Shown piece by piece: positions 16,295 through 25,626 of a DNA stretch of 64,000 nucleotides. Origin of the DNA: Actinomadura hibisca NBRC 15177 (GTDB taxonomy: Bacteria > Actinomycetota > Actinomycetes > Streptosporangiales > Streptosporangiaceae); assembly GCF_001552635.1 (NCBI RefSeq), contig NZ_BCRO01000001.1:124001-188000 (forward strand), in the 5' to 3' direction. A model generated the notes under the pieces. It was given only the letters and a program-made list of their open reading frames with translations. It was not told the DNA's origin and did not search any database. The position numbers were made by a program, and so were the translations under genes. The number at the start of each line of letters is the position of its first letter. The stretch's first letter is position 1.

Positions 16295-16324
16295 TGTGAC
16301 GCAGCTCATGTGATGTAGATCACT
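16295..16324. promoter_or_regulatory. two overlapping CRP-like motifs upstream of the ABC ATPase gene
   Basis: TGTGA-TGTAGA-TCACT (16309-16324) fits the CRP consensus TGTGA-N6-TCACA except for the last base. A partial second copy, TGTGA-CGCAGC-TCATG, lies at 16295-16310, 14 bp upstream. They are 26-55 bp before the ATPase ATG. The sites suggest cAMP/CRP-type control but remain a motif call. Confidence 0.45.
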
Positions 16325-16564
16325 GACGCCGCCCCACCCTACTGACGCCTCCCGCGCCGGGCAACGACACCGCCCCGCCCGCCCGGCCGCTGATCACGTT
16401 TCGGTTGCGCGACGATGCCTGATCTTGTGGGTATATGGGGCATTTCATAGGTTCGCGGCGAAAGGGCGTTTTCCCAGACCCCTCGCAGCGGTCGGCGTCG
16501 ACCCCGGGCCCGCGATCCGGGCCGGGGCCGGACCGGCCGGCTGCCCGACTCCCCGAGGAGACGC

Positions 16565-17926
16565 ATGTCCGAGGTCAAACGCCGTGATCTGCTGGCCGGG
16601 GCCGCCGCGCTCGCCGGCTTCGCCACCGTCGGCCTGCTGCCCGGCACCGCCGCCGCCGCGACCCGGCAGCGCCCCGGCGCGCTCCGCGCCCCGTCCCTGA
16701 CCCCCGGCGACAAGGCCGTGGTCGCCCGGGTCGACGCGCGCCGCGCGCTGCGCCACCTGAAGGTGCTCAGCGACGAGATCGGCTGGCGCATCGCCGGCAC
16801 CGACGCCGAGCACCGCGCCGCCTGGTACATCCAGCGCGAACTGCGCAACCTGGGCTACAAGGTGCAGCTCCAGCCGTTCCCCGTCCCCGACAAGGTGCTG
16901 GCCGAGATGTGGGGCCGCGACAACCTGCACTGGCAGAGCGCCGCCTCGTTGCAGGGCGGCACCGGCGCGGTCAAGGCCGACATCGTGGACCTGGGCGACG
17001 CCACCACCGTCACGACCGACCTCGGCGGCCGGATCGCGCTGTTCACCCGCGTCACCGGCCAGGAGACCGCGCAGGCCAAGGCCGCCGCCGAGCACGGCGC
17101 GGCCCTCGTCATGATCGTCAACGTGCGGTCCACCACCTACCCCGAGCGCAAGGCCGCCTCCTTCGTGCCCGTGCTGACCGAGAGCGTCGGCGTGCCGGTG
17201 CTGGGCCTCGCCGAGTACCACGGCGCGGAGCTCCGCAAGGGCGTCAAGCGGCTGTCGGTGAAGGTCACCAAGCACACCAACCTGACCTCCTACAACGTCC
17301 TGGCCGAGCGCAAGGCGACGCTGCCCAACCCCGGCCGCAAGGCCGTCATCGTCAGCGCGCACTACGACAGCGTGCCCGGCTCGCCCGGCGGCAACGACGA
17401 CGGCAGCGGCACCGTGTTGTGCCTGGAGCTGGCCCGCGTGCTGCGCCGCCTGCCCACCCAGCAGGACCTGCGCATCTGCCTGTGGGGCGCGGAGGAACTC
17501 GGCCTGGTCGGCGCCCGCCACTACGTCAAGCAGCTCGACGACGCGGCGGCCGCACGGATCAGCGGCTGCTTCCAGAACGACATGGTCGCCACCAGCCACC
17601 CCCCGGCGGGCACCTACTGGTTGTTGTCGGTGGACGGCGCGGTCAACACCACCACCGCCGCCGTCACCGCCGCCGCCGAGCGGCTCGGCTACACCGGCCA
17701 GACCAAGGGCCCGGTCGCGCGCGGCTCCAGCGACCACGAGGCGTTCTTCGAGCGCGGCATCGCGGCGGGCAACTTCAGCTGGCGCGGCGGCGAGGCCCCC
17801 AGCCAGCTCGAACCCGTCTACCACACGCCCGAGGACACCATCGCGAACAACATCAGCCTCCAGCGGCTCCAGGTGTCGCTGGAACTGATCGGCTGCGCCC
17901 TCTACGAGGTCGCGCGCCACAAGTGA
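16565..17926 (+). CDS. secreted M28-family zinc aminopeptidase
   Basis: A 453-residue protein with a twin-arginine signal peptide (KRRDLLAGAAALAGF, cleavage after about residue 32), so it is exported folded by Tat. A PA-like insert (about 120-240) precedes the M28 catalytic domain. The zinc ligands and catalytic Glu are visible: His in AHYDSV (about 265), Asp in GGNDDGSG (about 277), the Glu pair in WGAEELGL (about 309), Asp in QNDMV (about 338) and His in VYHTPED (about 419). It removes N-terminal residues from extracellular peptides. The ATG at 16565 follows CCCCGAGGAGACGC, a good ribosome site. Confidence 0.93.
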   Translation: MSEVKRRDLLAGAAALAGFATVGLLPGTAAAATRQRPGALRAPSLTPGDKAVVARVDARRALRHLKVLSDEIGWRIAGTDAEHRAAWYIQRELRNLGYKVQLQPFPVPDKVLAEMWGRDNLHWQSAASLQGGTGAVKADIVDLGDATTVTTDLGGRIALFTRVTGQETAQAKAAAEHGAALVMIVNVRSTTYPERKAASFVPVLTESVGVPVLGLAEYHGAELRKGVKRLSVKVTKHTNLTSYNVLAERKATLPNPGRKAVIVSAHYDSVPGSPGGNDDGSGTVLCLELARVLRRLPTQQDLRICLWGAEELGLVGARHYVKQLDDAAAARISGCFQNDMVATSHPPAGTYWLLSVDGAVNTTTAAVTAAAERLGYTGQTKGPVARGSSDHEAFFERGIAAGNFSWRGGEAPSQLEPVYHTPEDTIANNISLQRLQVSLELIGCALYEVARHK

Positions 17927-17943
17927 CCGGCTGTGGTGGGGCT

Positions 17944-17965
17944 CGCGCCGTTGTTTGACGGCGCG
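17944..17965. terminator. bidirectional hairpin between convergent genes
   Basis: CGCGCCGT (17944-17951) pairs perfectly with ACGGCGCG (17958-17965) with loop TGTTTG. It lies between the stops of the M28 peptidase gene and the convergent Xre-like gene and probably ends both transcripts. There is no U-tract. Confidence 0.65.
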
Positions 17966-17981
17966 GGCCCGGCCCGTCCGG

Positions 17982-18932
17982 CTAGTCCCATTCCCAGCGG
18001 ATGCCGTGCACGCCCGGCCGCACCTCCACCTCGGCCAGGTGCACGGTGTCCCAGCCGCTGAGCCGCAGTTCCGCCACGGTGGCGGGCGGCGTGGCCACGT
18101 TCGGCTGCCACTCGCGGTAGCAGCGGGTGGGCAGCGCCGCCGGGTCGAAGTGCACCTGGAGCAGGTACTCGTGCGCCGGGAACCGGAACCACCGCTGGTA
18201 GTAGGTGGACAGCGGGCCGCCGTCGCGGTAGCCGAACTCGTACTCGACCACGCACGTCTCGCCGCGCGCCAGCGGCCGGTCGAACAGCAACTCCACCGCC
18301 GTCACGCCCTCGCCGGGGTCGGCGCGCACCCGTCCCAGGCGGCAGAACGCGCCGCGCCGCACGTCCGGCAGCAGCCCGCGCTCGTTGTGGTGCAGCGCGA
18401 CGTGCCGGTCCACCCCGTCGGCCCGCGCGCGCAACACCAGCCGGGTGTGCACCCCGACCTCCCGGCGATCGGCCCCGACCTGGAAACGTTCGTGGCAGCT
18501 CAGCCAGTCCAGCCCGCCGTCGCCGGGGTCGCCGATCTGGGCGAGCAGCCGGTCCACGCTGCCGTGCACCTCGCACACCTCGCGGTAGGGCAGCGCGCCG
18601 GGCACGTGCCGCACCCAGCGGCCGCGCGGCCGGGGCGGGCCGAGCAGCGCCACCAGCGAACCCGGCGGCAGGCCCAGAATCTGTTCCAGCGCCCGCACGG
18701 CGTGCAGTGAGCGGGTGCGCTCGGGGCGGCAGCGGCCGCGCTGCCAGTTGCTGAGGCTGGCCAGGCTGACGCTGATGCCGCGCTCGTCCAGCCGGGCGTG
18801 CAGCCGCTCCAGGCTGAGGCCGCGGGCGCGGATGGCGGCGCGCAGCGCCTCGGCGAACGCGTCGCCCGGCGGAGGGGGGAGCGGGGGAGGGGCGGTGTCG
18901 CCGGGGCGGGGCGCGCGTTCGGTGGACGCCAT
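17982..18932 (-). CDS. Xre-like HTH regulator with large C-terminal sensory domain
   Basis: A 316-residue protein. An HTH (about 22-80) includes GLSLERLHARLDERGISVS and LASLSNWQRGRCRPER, followed by a Leu-rich helix EQILGLPPGSL. The C-terminal part (about 110-316) is strand-rich (YEFGYRDGGPLSTYYQRWFRF) and of unknown ligand. The frame is open upstream, but ATG 18932 is preceded by AGGAGGTCCCGCC and is chosen. Similar proteins in actinomycetes are annotated only as HTH proteins. It is separated from the M23 peptidase gene by a strong hairpin. Confidence 0.75.
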   Translation of the reverse strand: MASTERAPRPGDTAPPPLPPPPGDAFAEALRAAIRARGLSLERLHARLDERGISVSLASLSNWQRGRCRPERTRSLHAVRALEQILGLPPGSLVALLGPPRPRGRWVRHVPGALPYREVCEVHGSVDRLLAQIGDPGDGGLDWLSCHERFQVGADRREVGVHTRLVLRARADGVDRHVALHHNERGLLPDVRRGAFCRLGRVRADPGEGVTAVELLFDRPLARGETCVVEYEFGYRDGGPLSTYYQRWFRFPAHEYLLQVHFDPAALPTRCYREWQPNVATPPATVAELRLSGWDTVHLAEVEVRPGVHGIRWEWD

Positions 18933-18965
18933 CGGCGGGACCTCCTGACGGCCGGTGATCACGAA

Positions 18966-19011
18966 GGTACCGGCGGCCGCGCACCCCGTCGAGGGCGCGG
19001 CCGCCGGTACC
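18966..19011 (-). terminator. 17-bp perfect stem-loop between M23 peptidase and regulator genes
   Basis: GGTACCGGCGGCCGCGC (18966-18982) is exactly complementary to 18995-19011, with a 12-nt loop. It lies 31 bp after the M23 peptidase stop and 33 bp before the regulator start on the same strand. It is a very stable U-tract-free terminator, possibly doubling as an operator for the regulator gene. Confidence 0.7.
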
Positions 19012-19042
19012 GGCACGATCGGCCGGTAGGTCGGCCGGTGCG

Positions 19043-20380
19043 TCAGAAGGTCAGGCTCCAGGCGTCGATGTAGCCGGAGTCGTTGACGCTGGTGTCGGTG
19101 ACGCGCAGCTTCCAGACACCGTTGGCGGGCTCGGCGGAGGCGTCCACGGTGTCGGTCTCGTGGATGACGTCGCCGTCGTCGTCGGCGTCCGGCTCGCGCA
19201 GCCGGTAGGTGCGGCCGCTCGGCCCGACGAGGTCGATCCGCAGGTCGCCGCGCCAGGTGTGGTGCACGTCCTGGAACACGCTCAGCGCCCTGGGCGCGTT
19301 CCCCGTCATGCCGGACACCGTGATGGACGACTCGACGGTGCCCTGATCGGGGACGTTGACGTTGGCGGTGTTCTCGAAGACCTTGCCTGGGTCACCACCA
19401 CCGCCGTAGTTGATCAGGTTGCAGCAGGCGTCGCGGTAGATGCGGGTGGTGCCGCGCTGCGCGTAGCCGGTGTAGGCCGACGCGCCCTCGTACCAGGTCC
19501 AGCCGCCGATCGTCTTGCCCTGCACCGGCACGGGGGTGTTGCCGTCGCCGCTCCACAACGTCCAGTGCGTGTGGTCGCCGTTGGCCGACCCGCCGCAGGG
19601 CAGCTCCTCGGCGATGCGGCCCAGGTACTCGCCGAGCTTGACGGCGCTGCCGCTGGCCTTGGTGGTGGCGTCGCGCAGGTGGTAGTAGCCGGTGGTGTAC
19701 CCGTTGTCGTGCATCACGGTGATGTAGGGCCAGCGGCCGCCGTTGGTGCAGTGCCGGTACATGGTCCCGGCGCGGGCGGCCAGCACGTTGCCGTCGCCGC
19801 CGAAGAAGTCGATGGAGTTGTAGGGGCGGGACTGGCCGCTGTTGCCGTGCACGCCCCAGTGGCCCCAGCCGGTGCCCTGCCGCCACGGCAACGACAGGCC
19901 GGTGTCGGCCGCCAGCGCCGCCGGGGCCTTGGCGGCGGCGGTCCGCGCGAACGGGCCGCGCTCGCCGTCGTGCACCACCGAGGACGGCGCGGAGTGCGCG
20001 AGCGCCGCGAACTCCGGCGTGCCCTGGAGGCCGACGCGCCAGGTCCGGCCCTCCAGACGCGCCACGAACAGCGCGGTCACCGGCGCGGTCTCCACGCCCT
20101 TCGGGATCTGGAACGCGCCGCTGCCGAACGCCCAGGCCCGGTCGGACGACCAGCGCTGCGCCTCGATCAGCGTCCGCAGCGCCGTACCGGCCGCCACGCC
20201 GTAGGAGCCTGTGGCGCGCGGGGCGAGCCGGTCTTGCATCGCGGTGTGCACGGCCTGGCCGAGGTCGGGGGCGGGGGCCGCGAGGGCGGCAGGGGATTGG
20301 AGGGTGAGGGCGGGCAGTGTCGCGGCGGCGGCCAGCGCCGCGCCGAGGGCCACCGGGACGGCCCGCGTCCGTCGGTTCAT
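19043..20380 (-). CDS. secreted M23-family metallopeptidase with C-terminal P-domain
   Basis: A 445-residue exported protein. It has a Sec signal peptide (about 1-37, ending AALAA), a propeptide region, then a catalytic domain of the beta-lytic/LytM type: HWGVHGNSGQSRPYNSIDFFGG carries the His/Asp ligands (about 180-190) and DHTHWTLW the H-x-H (about 268-272). A proprotein-convertase P-domain follows at about 355-445 (GDLRIDLVGPSGRTY, SGYIDAWSLTF). It should cleave Gly-containing peptide bonds in cell walls or proteins outside the cell. ATG 20380 has AAGGAGCGAG upstream, which decides against longer frames. Confidence 0.9.
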   Translation of the reverse strand: MNRRTRAVPVALGAALAAAATLPALTLQSPAALAAPAPDLGQAVHTAMQDRLAPRATGSYGVAAGTALRTLIEAQRWSSDRAWAFGSGAFQIPKGVETAPVTALFVARLEGRTWRVGLQGTPEFAALAHSAPSSVVHDGERGPFARTAAAKAPAALAADTGLSLPWRQGTGWGHWGVHGNSGQSRPYNSIDFFGGDGNVLAARAGTMYRHCTNGGRWPYITVMHDNGYTTGYYHLRDATTKASGSAVKLGEYLGRIAEELPCGGSANGDHTHWTLWSGDGNTPVPVQGKTIGGWTWYEGASAYTGYAQRGTTRIYRDACCNLINYGGGGDPGKVFENTANVNVPDQGTVESSITVSGMTGNAPRALSVFQDVHHTWRGDLRIDLVGPSGRTYRLREPDADDDGDVIHETDTVDASAEPANGVWKLRVTDTSVNDSGYIDAWSLTF

Positions 20381-20652
20381 CGTCTCGCTCCTTGGGTCGG
20401 GGGACGGCGGCCTGCCCCCGGCGGTGCCGCCGCGCAGCAGCGTGCGCCGGAGACGGGAGGGGATCAAGGCGGCGGAGGCGGCGGCCGGGCAAACCTTGGA
20501 TGCCGGGCGCTAAAGACTGGAAATTCGGTTTGGCTGGATGCGGCCGGAGAGGTTTAGCCGCTGGTCGGCGGCCCGGGGGAGGGGCAGTGCCGGGAGCGGG
20601 CGCGGGTGGCCGCCTGCCGCGACTGAATCTTCAGAAAGTCCGCCCGCGCCGA

Positions 20653-20669
20653 GAAACCTCGCGCGTTTC
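20653..20669. promoter_or_regulatory. inverted repeat GAAAC-N7-GTTTC
   Basis: Perfect 5-bp arms GAAAC and GTTTC flank CTCGCGC, 76 bp upstream of the beta-glucosidase start. It shares its arms with the larger inverted repeat at 20702, so the two may be one regulator's paired sites. Confidence 0.4.
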
Positions 20670-20701
20670 CTTGTTCGGCCGCCACGCCGCGGGATAAATT
20701 C

Positions 20702-20723
20702 ACGAAACTTGTTCATGTTTCGT
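20702..20723. promoter_or_regulatory. inverted repeat ACGAAAC-N8-GTTTCGT before the beta-glucosidase gene
   Basis: Perfect 7-bp arms with an 8-bp spacer end 21 bp before the GTG start of the GH1 gene. An operator position near +1 is likely. It does not resemble the TACGTA palindromes next to the LacI gene, so a different regulator may be involved. Confidence 0.5.
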
Positions 20724-20744
20724 CGTGGCAGAAGAGAGGCACCC

Positions 20745-22111
<1,367 letters not shown>

Positions 22112-22112
<1 letters not shown>

Positions 22113-23347
22113 TGACCGCCGTGACGGCGGGCGTCCCGGAGGCGGGGGAGCGGGCGCCCGGCCGCTGGGTCGGCGCCCTCACCCTGGCCAACCTGGGCGT
22201 GTGGGCGGGCTGGTTCGGCCCGCTCCAGGTGCTGCTGGCGCTCCAGGCCGAGGACCTGAACCCCGGCCACAAGGCCACCACGCTGGCGTGGACGACGGGG
22301 ATCGGCGCGGTGTTCTCCCTGGTCGCCAACCCCGTCTTCGGCGCGATCTCCGACCGCACCACCTCCCGGCACGGCATGCGCGCGCCCTGGGTGCTGCTCG
22401 GCGTGCTCGGCGGCGTCGCCGGGCTCGCGGTGCTGGCCGTCGCGCCGAGCGTCCCCGTCATGATCGCGGGCTGGTGCCTGGTGCAGGTCGCGCTGAACGC
22501 CTCCTACGCCGCGCTGACCGCCGCCGTCCCCGACCAGGTGCCCTGGCGGCAGCGCGGGGTGGTCGGCGGCTGGCTCGGCGTCGCGCAGATCGGCGGCGTG
22601 CTGGCGGGCACGGCGCTCGGCACCGTGGCGGGCGGCCTGGCGGCGGGCTACCTGGCGTGCGCGGCGTTCATGCTGGTGGCGGTCGTGCCGTTCCTGCTGG
22701 CGCGGCGCGACGCGCGGCTCGCCGAACGGCCGCCGTTCGCCTGGAAGGCGTTCCTGGCGGGCTTCTGGATCGACCCGCGCCGCCACCCCGACTTCGGCTG
22801 GGCGTGGCTGACCCGCTTCCTGATGCAGCTCAGCAACGCCATCGTGATGATGTACCTGCTGTACTACCTCCAGGACGCGGTGCACTACGGCGACGGCGCG
22901 GAGACCGGCGTGCTCATCCTGACCGCGCTGAACGCCGTCACGCTGCTGGCCAGCGTGGTGGTGGCGGGCGCGTGGTCGGACCGGATCGGCCGCCGCCTCC
23001 CCTTCGTGGTCTGGTCGGGCTACGTCATGACGGCCGCGACCGCCCTGCTGGCGGTCTGGCAGACCTGGCCCGGCGCGATCGTGGCGGCGCTGGTGCTGGG
23101 CGTCGGCTTCGGCGTCTTCACCTCGGCGGACTTCGCGCTGATGACCGACGTGCTCCCGGCCGCCGCCGACCGGGGCAAGGACCTCGGCGTCATCAACATC
23201 GCCGCGTCGTTGCCGCAGGTGATCGCGCCCGCGATCGCCGCGCCCATCGTGGCCGGGGTGGGCGGCTACGCGACGTTGTACGTGGTCGCGGCGCTGTTCG
23301 CGCTGGCCGGGACGGTGCTGGTGCGGCGCATCCGGTCGGTGCCCTGA
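22112..23347 (+). CDS. MFS sugar transporter, partner of the beta-glucosidase
   Basis: A 411-residue permease with about 12 membrane helices. Its GAISDRTTSRHGMRAPWV loop is the motif A of the SLC45/GPH-like sugar transporter group. The last part contains DLGVINIAASLPQVIAPAIA, a motif repeated in the second MFS of this locus (24154-25425). The ATG overlaps the beta-glucosidase stop by 1 bp, so it very likely imports the glycoside which that enzyme cleaves. Confidence 0.9.
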
Positions 23348-23353
23348 TCCGTT

Positions 23354-23394
23354 GCGGAGGGCTGCGGCGGCCCCGGTTCGCCGCAGCCCTCCGC
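23354..23394. terminator. strong bidirectional hairpin between convergent operons
   Basis: GCGGAGGGCTGCGG (23354-23367) is perfectly complementary to 23381-23394, with a 13-nt loop; outer CGTT/AACG bases extend the stem. It lies between the MFS stop and the convergent hydrolase stop. Confidence 0.8.
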
Positions 23395-23401
23395 GTAACG
23401 G

Positions 23402-24094
23402 TCAGACCCAGCCGTCGAGCGCGGCCATGAAACCGTCCAGGTCGTCGCGGTGGATCACGTGGCCGGTCTCCGGCAGCACCTTCACCTCGAACCCCTTGGC
23501 CCGCAGGTCCGCCACCACGTCGTCCGGCAGCAGCCGCTTGTCGTCGGCACCCAGGACCAGCGACGGCACGACCGGCGCGTCCGGGAAACGGTCCTCGGCC
23601 TCGCCGAGCCAGTCGGCGGCGTGGACGTCCCACCGCGCGAAGTCGGCCAGTTCCGCCGCCACGTCCTCGTCGCTCCACTTGGGCGACATCTGCCGGATCT
23701 GGTCAGCGGTCGCCACCTTCGTGAACTTCACGAACTGCTGCAACTCGGCCGTCGCCCCGCCGCCGATCTTCCAGGCCGGGTCGCTGTAGACGGCGCGGGC
23801 CGGGCGCAGGTCCCCGACCGCCAGCGACAACGACAACCCGCCCAGCGAGTGCCCGATGATCACGTCGGCGCCGGTGGGCAGGGACTCCACCAGGTCGGCG
23901 GCGAACAGCTCGGGCCCGTACCGGTCGGCGTACGGGCTGTCGCCGTGGCCGCGCAGGTCCGGCAGCAGGACGCGGTAGCCGCGCGCGGCCAGCAGCGGGG
24001 CCACCCGGCCCCACGTCCCGGCCGACGACATGATGCCGTGGATCAAAACGGCGGTCCGGTCGCCGTCGCCGAGCTGGTGGATCTTGAGCTTCAT
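23402..24094 (-). CDS. alpha/beta hydrolase
   Basis: A 230-residue alpha/beta-hydrolase. LIHGIMSSAGTW carries the HG oxyanion motif, IIGHSLGGLS (Ser about 81) is the nucleophile elbow, the Asp in VLGADDKRLL is the acid and the His in ETGHVIHRDD the base. It starts at ATG 24094, 59 bp after the second MFS gene, with which it shares strand and probably transcript. An esterase or lactonase acting on the transported compound, such as an acylated or aromatic glycoside, is a reasonable inference, but the substrate is not known. Confidence 0.88.
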   Translation of the reverse strand: MKLKIHQLGDGDRTAVLIHGIMSSAGTWGRVAPLLAARGYRVLLPDLRGHGDSPYADRYGPELFAADLVESLPTGADVIIGHSLGGLSLSLAVGDLRPARAVYSDPAWKIGGGATAELQQFVKFTKVATADQIRQMSPKWSDEDVAAELADFARWDVHAADWLGEAEDRFPDAPVVPSLVLGADDKRLLPDDVVADLRAKGFEVKVLPETGHVIHRDDLDGFMAALDGWV

Positions 24095-24153
24095 AGGTGG
24101 GGTCACTTCCTTGCGAGGGGTTTCCGTTACTTCGTTCACGGGGGGGGCGTTCG

Positions 24154-25425
24154 CTAGCGCACGCTCTTGACCGGCAGGATCGCCAGCGCTCCCAGCAGGG
24201 ACAGCACGGCTGCGAACAGGTACAGGGACGAGTAGCCGCCCAGATGGCTGATGATCACCGACGCCACGAACGGGGCGACGATCTGCGGCCCGGCGTTGGC
24301 GATGTTCAGCACGCCCATGTCGCGGGCGGCGTCCTCCTGGGCGGGCAGCACCATGGTCACCATGACGGTGTCCACGGCCATGTAGACGCCGAAGAACAAC
24401 CCGCCGACCGCCATGAAGACGATCATCATGGGCCAGGTCGGCCACAACAGCGGCAGCAGCATCGCCCCGGCGGTGCCGACGCTGGAGACGAACACGAACG
24501 CCTTGCGCCGCCCCAGCCGGTCCGACAGCGGCCCGCCGATCACCGTGGAGACCACCGAGACCAGGCAGGTGACGGCCATCAGCAGCGCCACCGCGTCGGC
24601 GCCCTTGAGCCCGGCGGGCAGGCCGATGTGGTCCTCCAGCATGTACAGCAGGTAGCCGACGACGCTGAAGTAGCCGAGGATGATCAGGGCGCGGCCCACG
24701 AACACCCACATGAAGTCGCGGTGCCGGAGCGCCGACAGGAACGACGTCAGGTCCTTGGCCAGCGACGTCCGGCTCGCCGCCGCGTCCTGCGGCAGCTCGT
24801 CCGGGCGCGGATCGTGGCTCAGGGTCACCAGCGCCACGGCGGCGGCGACCAGCAGCGCGCCCAGCGTGACGTAGCCGAGCTGGATCGCGCCGGTGAACCG
24901 CCCGGCGACCAGGACGCCGAGCAGCAGGCCGAGCTGCATGCCCGCGCCCATCATGGCCGAGGCCACGCCGCGCCGCCGCTCGGGCACCCGGTCGGGGATG
25001 ATCGCGGTCACCGCGGCCTGGTAGACGTTGCCCATGCCCTGGGCCAGGCACCAGCCCACGATCAGCATCGCGATCGTGTCGGCCGAGCCCAGGAAGGCCA
25101 GGAACGCCAGCGCGAGCACCGCGCCGCCGAGCAGGAACGGGTTGCGGCGGCCGAACCGGGAGCGGCTGCGGTCCGACAGCGCGCCGCCGATCGGATTGAG
25201 CAGCGTGGCGAAGACCGCGCCGACGCCGGTGACCAGGCCGAGGTTGGCGACCTTGTTCGCGGCGTCGATCTCCTGCACCTGGAGCGGCAGCAGGATGCTC
25301 GCCACCCCGCCGTAGACCGAGAACAGCAGCAGGTTCCCGGTCAGCAGCAGCGGCATCAGGCCCCGCTGCCCGCGACGGCCCGCGGGCGTCACGGGAGCGG
25401 CGGCGGGCGCGGTACCGGCGGTCAT
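24154..25425 (-). CDS. MFS transporter of the LacI-controlled operon
   Basis: A 423-residue permease with about 12 helices, a paralogue of the MFS at 22112. It shares the loop GALSDRSRSRFGRRNPFLLG and the late motif DMGVLNIANAGPQIVAPFVA. It belongs to the sugar-transporting GPH/SLC45-like MFS group. Its ATG at 25425 overlaps the stop of a 24-residue leader ORF (ATGA) and has no ribosome site of its own, so translation depends on the leader. Divergent from the LacI regulator, whose twin palindromes lie upstream. Confidence 0.9.
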   Translation of the reverse strand: MTAGTAPAAAPVTPAGRRGQRGLMPLLLTGNLLLFSVYGGVASILLPLQVQEIDAANKVANLGLVTGVGAVFATLLNPIGGALSDRSRSRFGRRNPFLLGGAVLALAFLAFLGSADTIAMLIVGWCLAQGMGNVYQAAVTAIIPDRVPERRRGVASAMMGAGMQLGLLLGVLVAGRFTGAIQLGYVTLGALLVAAAVALVTLSHDPRPDELPQDAAASRTSLAKDLTSFLSALRHRDFMWVFVGRALIILGYFSVVGYLLYMLEDHIGLPAGLKGADAVALLMAVTCLVSVVSTVIGGPLSDRLGRRKAFVFVSSVGTAGAMLLPLLWPTWPMMIVFMAVGGLFFGVYMAVDTVMVTMVLPAQEDAARDMGVLNIANAGPQIVAPFVASVIISHLGGYSSLYLFAAVLSLLGALAILPVKSVR

Positions 25426-25496
25426 CGGAGGGTCCGGGTGGTGGGGCGGGTGCCGGTGGTCGGCACGTCGGTGGTCGGCACGTCGGTGGTCGGCAT
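25422..25496 (-). CDS. 24-residue leader ORF with PTTDV repeats, coupled to the MFS gene
   Basis: ATG 25496 is preceded by GAGGAG at a 7-nt spacing, the only good ribosome site for this operon. The frame encodes 24 residues rich in Pro and Thr with a repeated PTTDV unit, then ends in a TGA overlapping the MFS ATG. A 15-bp DNA repeat (GGTGGTCGGCACGTC, 25455-25499 on the plus strand, about three copies) underlies it. Either it is a leader peptide that sets MFS translation, or the MFS start lies elsewhere. Confidence 0.5.
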   Translation of the reverse strand: MPTTDVPTTDVPTTGTRPTTRTLR

Positions 25497-25540
25497 GGTG
25501 TGACTCCTCGAAGGACGGACGAGGCACCCGGGGGTGGCCG

Positions 25541-25566
25541 GTGATACGTATCACTTATACGTATAA
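25541..25566. promoter_or_regulatory. twin palindromic operators (TACGTA core) between MFS and LacI genes
   Basis: GTGATACGTATCAC (25541-25554) and TTATACGTATAA (25555-25566) are perfect palindromes that abut without a gap and share the core ATACGTAT. They lie between the divergent MFS/leader and LacI-type genes, 45 bp before the leader ORF and 61 bp before the regulator. A CG-centred palindrome is typical of LacI/GalR operators. Confidence 0.75.
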
Positions 25567-25626
25567 ACTTTGTATAGCACTACCTTTCGGACACTGCCAA
25601 GGCCGACCCTGCGGAAGACTGCTGCC

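Larger units (their letters stand above)
20381..20744. other. 364-bp divergent intergenic region with inverted repeats
   Basis: This stretch separates the M23 peptidase and the beta-glucosidase genes. It holds CTGAA-TC-TTCAG (20623-20634), GAAAC-N7-GTTTC (20653-20669) and ACGAAAC-N8-GTTTCGT (20702-20723). The minus strand was read for a c-di-AMP (ydaO-type) riboswitch before the cell-wall peptidase gene; the conserved cores were not found. No gene is visible. Confidence 0.6.

Noticed and set aside
20381..20744. Possible c-di-AMP riboswitch upstream of the M23 peptidase gene
   Set aside because: Such riboswitches often precede cell-wall hydrolases in actinomycetes, but the conserved purine-rich core segments were not found on the minus strand.
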